Program-made: the position numbers and the translations under genes
Source: Lentisphaeria bacterium
GTDB lineage: Bacteria; Verrucomicrobiota; Lentisphaeria; Victivallales; GWF2-50-93
Assembly (NCBI GenBank): GCA_020056205.1
Contig: JAGVIF010000028.1
Coordinates: forward strand, 1-5,946
DNA: 5,946 nucleotides
Reading direction: 5' to 3'
In this document: positions 5,333 to 5,946 of the stretch, one piece after another
Numbering within the stretch: the stretch's first letter is position 1
How the letters are laid out: each line of letters begins with the position of its first letter
Notes under the pieces: generated by a model
Told to the model about the DNA's origin: nothing
Seen by the model: only the letters and a program-made list of their open reading frames with translations
Database searches by the model: none

Positions 5333-5887
5333 ACTAATAAAGAAAGGATGCTCGCCGTTAATAAAGAAAGGATGCTCGCCGTTATTAATGGAGAGAAACC
5401 TGATAGAGTCCCGCGTTATGCAAGCTTCACCAGTCACGTTGAGGAGGCTCTTTTTAAAAAAACAGGAACCCGGAATTTTTCCGAATATTTTGACATGGAC
5501 AATCCTGTTTGTCTTACCCCCGAAGCTCCAGAATCTTTGAAAAGTCCAGATTTTTCGGAATATTATTCGGGTATAAAACTCGCGCCCGGAACAAAGATAA
5601 ACTCGCTTGGAGTCGCGCATGAACCAGGAAACTTTTATCATTTCACGCATATAGTAAGTCCGCTGAGAAGGGAGGGATGCATTCCTATCCGGAAGATTTC
5701 CGGGGTGTGTAAGCCTAAATCCACTTCTCAGGACTTGATTTTCCACAGCCCCGGTCTATTTTCCCTCCATCATGAAAAACAAAATTCCTATCAGTCATTC
5801 CCGGGGTATGTTCCCATAGTGAAAATGACAGTGGAAGCGACGGCCAAAAAGACCGTCACGGAATCAGGACCAACCTCTTCCACATAA
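5330..5887 (+). pseudogene. Truncated second URO-D family gene, probable pseudogene
   Basis: The first 114 or so codons encode a convincing N-terminal third of a URO-D family protein: NKERMLAVINGEKPDRVPRYASF, later GVAHEPGNFYHFTHIVSPLRR (residues 94-114, ending near 5671). The intact neighbour has 382 residues; this reading frame gives 185. After 5671 the frame continues with sequence unlike the family, ending at TAA 5885. In another frame, 5677-5700 reads MHSYPEDF, which resembles the family segment expected soon after SPLRR, so a frameshift with small loss near 5671-5677 is likely; that frame stops at 5710. The HxC metal motif and the rest of the barrel are missing. The start also has an exact in-frame tandem duplication. 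It lies 36 bases after the SDR in the same operon. A functional short protein cannot be excluded, but relaxed selection fits better. Confidence 0.65.
5336..5383 (+). repeat. Exact 24-bp tandem duplication at the start of the second URO-D gene
   Basis: Bases 5336-5359 are repeated exactly at 5360-5383, giving the peptide NKERMLAV twice in frame. Family members normally have this segment once, directly followed by INGEKPDRVP. Each copy contains AAAGGATG, so ATGs at 5348 and 5372 are alternative starts, the second restoring a near-normal N-terminus. It is consistent with slippage in a gene under weak selection, or with an assembly artefact. Confidence 0.9.
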
Positions 5888-5946
5888 TAATCGTTGGCGA
5901 CTTCACGCGTTATCCGACAAATCACCCAGCAAAATGAAAACACCCA
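5672..5946. other. Right-end region of unclear origin after the URO-D homology stops
   Basis: Beyond about 5700 no URO-D similarity is visible in any plus frame. The stretch contains a perfect CCGGAA/TTCCGG hairpin (5689-5694 and 5698-5703) and an imperfect direct repeat, ATTCCTATC followed by CCGGGGTRTG, at 5681-5709 and 5784-5810. Inverted GACGG/CCGTC arms surround an A-run at about 5839-5857. It could be a remnant of an inserted element or rearranged DNA. The window ends before this can be resolved. Confidence 0.4.
5791..5946 (-). CDS. Possible partial minus-strand coding end, unrecognised
   Basis: A minus-strand frame is open from the window edge for 51 codons and ends at TGA (5791-5793), followed directly by TAG. 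It reads through TREVANDYYVEEVGPDSV and then a hydrophobic stretch, TVFLAVASTVIFT. The composition looks more protein-like than the plus-strand frame over the same bases. No start or homologous family can be seen, and 51 open codons can occur by chance. If real, it is the C-terminus of a convergent gene or of an element that truncated the URO-D gene. Confidence 0.2.
   Translation of the reverse strand, partial: WVFSFCWVICRITREVANDYYVEEVGPDSVTVFLAVASTVIFTMGTYPGND

Noticed and set aside
4745..5746. Long minus-strand open frame (333 codons) antisense to the SDR gene and the second URO-D gene
   Set aside because: It lies opposite an SDR with all catalytic motifs and crosses the next gene start. 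Its translation is rich in Arg, Ser and Cys and shows no recognisable domain, so it is a shadow of the plus-strand gene.

Overview
The window carries a short, all-plus-strand run of metabolic genes: an amidohydrolase-2 family metal hydrolase (145-954), a large GHL6-type putative glycoside hydrolase (about 1294-3354), a uroporphyrinogen-decarboxylase-fold (URO-D family) protein (3367-4515), a short-chain dehydrogenase/reductase (4529-5293), and a second URO-D family gene (5330 onward) that looks truncated and degraded. The last four are tightly packed (gaps of 12, 13 and 36 bases, each with a good ribosome binding site), so they read as one operon. The amidohydrolase lies 339 bases upstream of the best start of the glycosidase and may be a separate unit.

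Bacterial gene structure is clear, but no marker gene fixes the lineage. GHL6-like hydrolases, multiple non-HemE URO-D paralogues, amidohydrolase-2 proteins and SDRs together, with interspersed palindromic repeats between genes, resemble Lentisphaerota/Verrucomicrobiota-type (PVC) or planctomycete genomes. This is inference from gene content, not a measured affiliation.

The non-coding DNA is the most unusual part. Bases 11-88 fold on paper into a compact three-way junction. It is followed at 91-128 by a motif that recurs, 30 of 33 bases identical over its core, at 1217-1253, so each of the first two genes has this motif upstream. The second copy is attached to a REP-like element with a perfect 15-bp stem whose arms are themselves palindromes (1171-1208). 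Immediately before it, bases 964-1160 form an AT-rich segment bounded by 15-bp inverted repeats (14/15) and containing a perfect 13-bp stem-loop (1059-1091).

Functionally, the intact genes suggest intracellular processing of a carbohydrate or glycoside: cleavage by the hydrolase, oxidation or reduction by the SDR, hydrolysis or decarboxylation by the amidohydrolase, and an unknown, possibly metal- or corrinoid-linked, reaction by the URO-D protein. No transporter, regulator or corrinoid protein is present here, so the pathway cannot be named. The right end (about 5675-5946) no longer resembles the URO-D family and may hold foreign or rearranged sequence.
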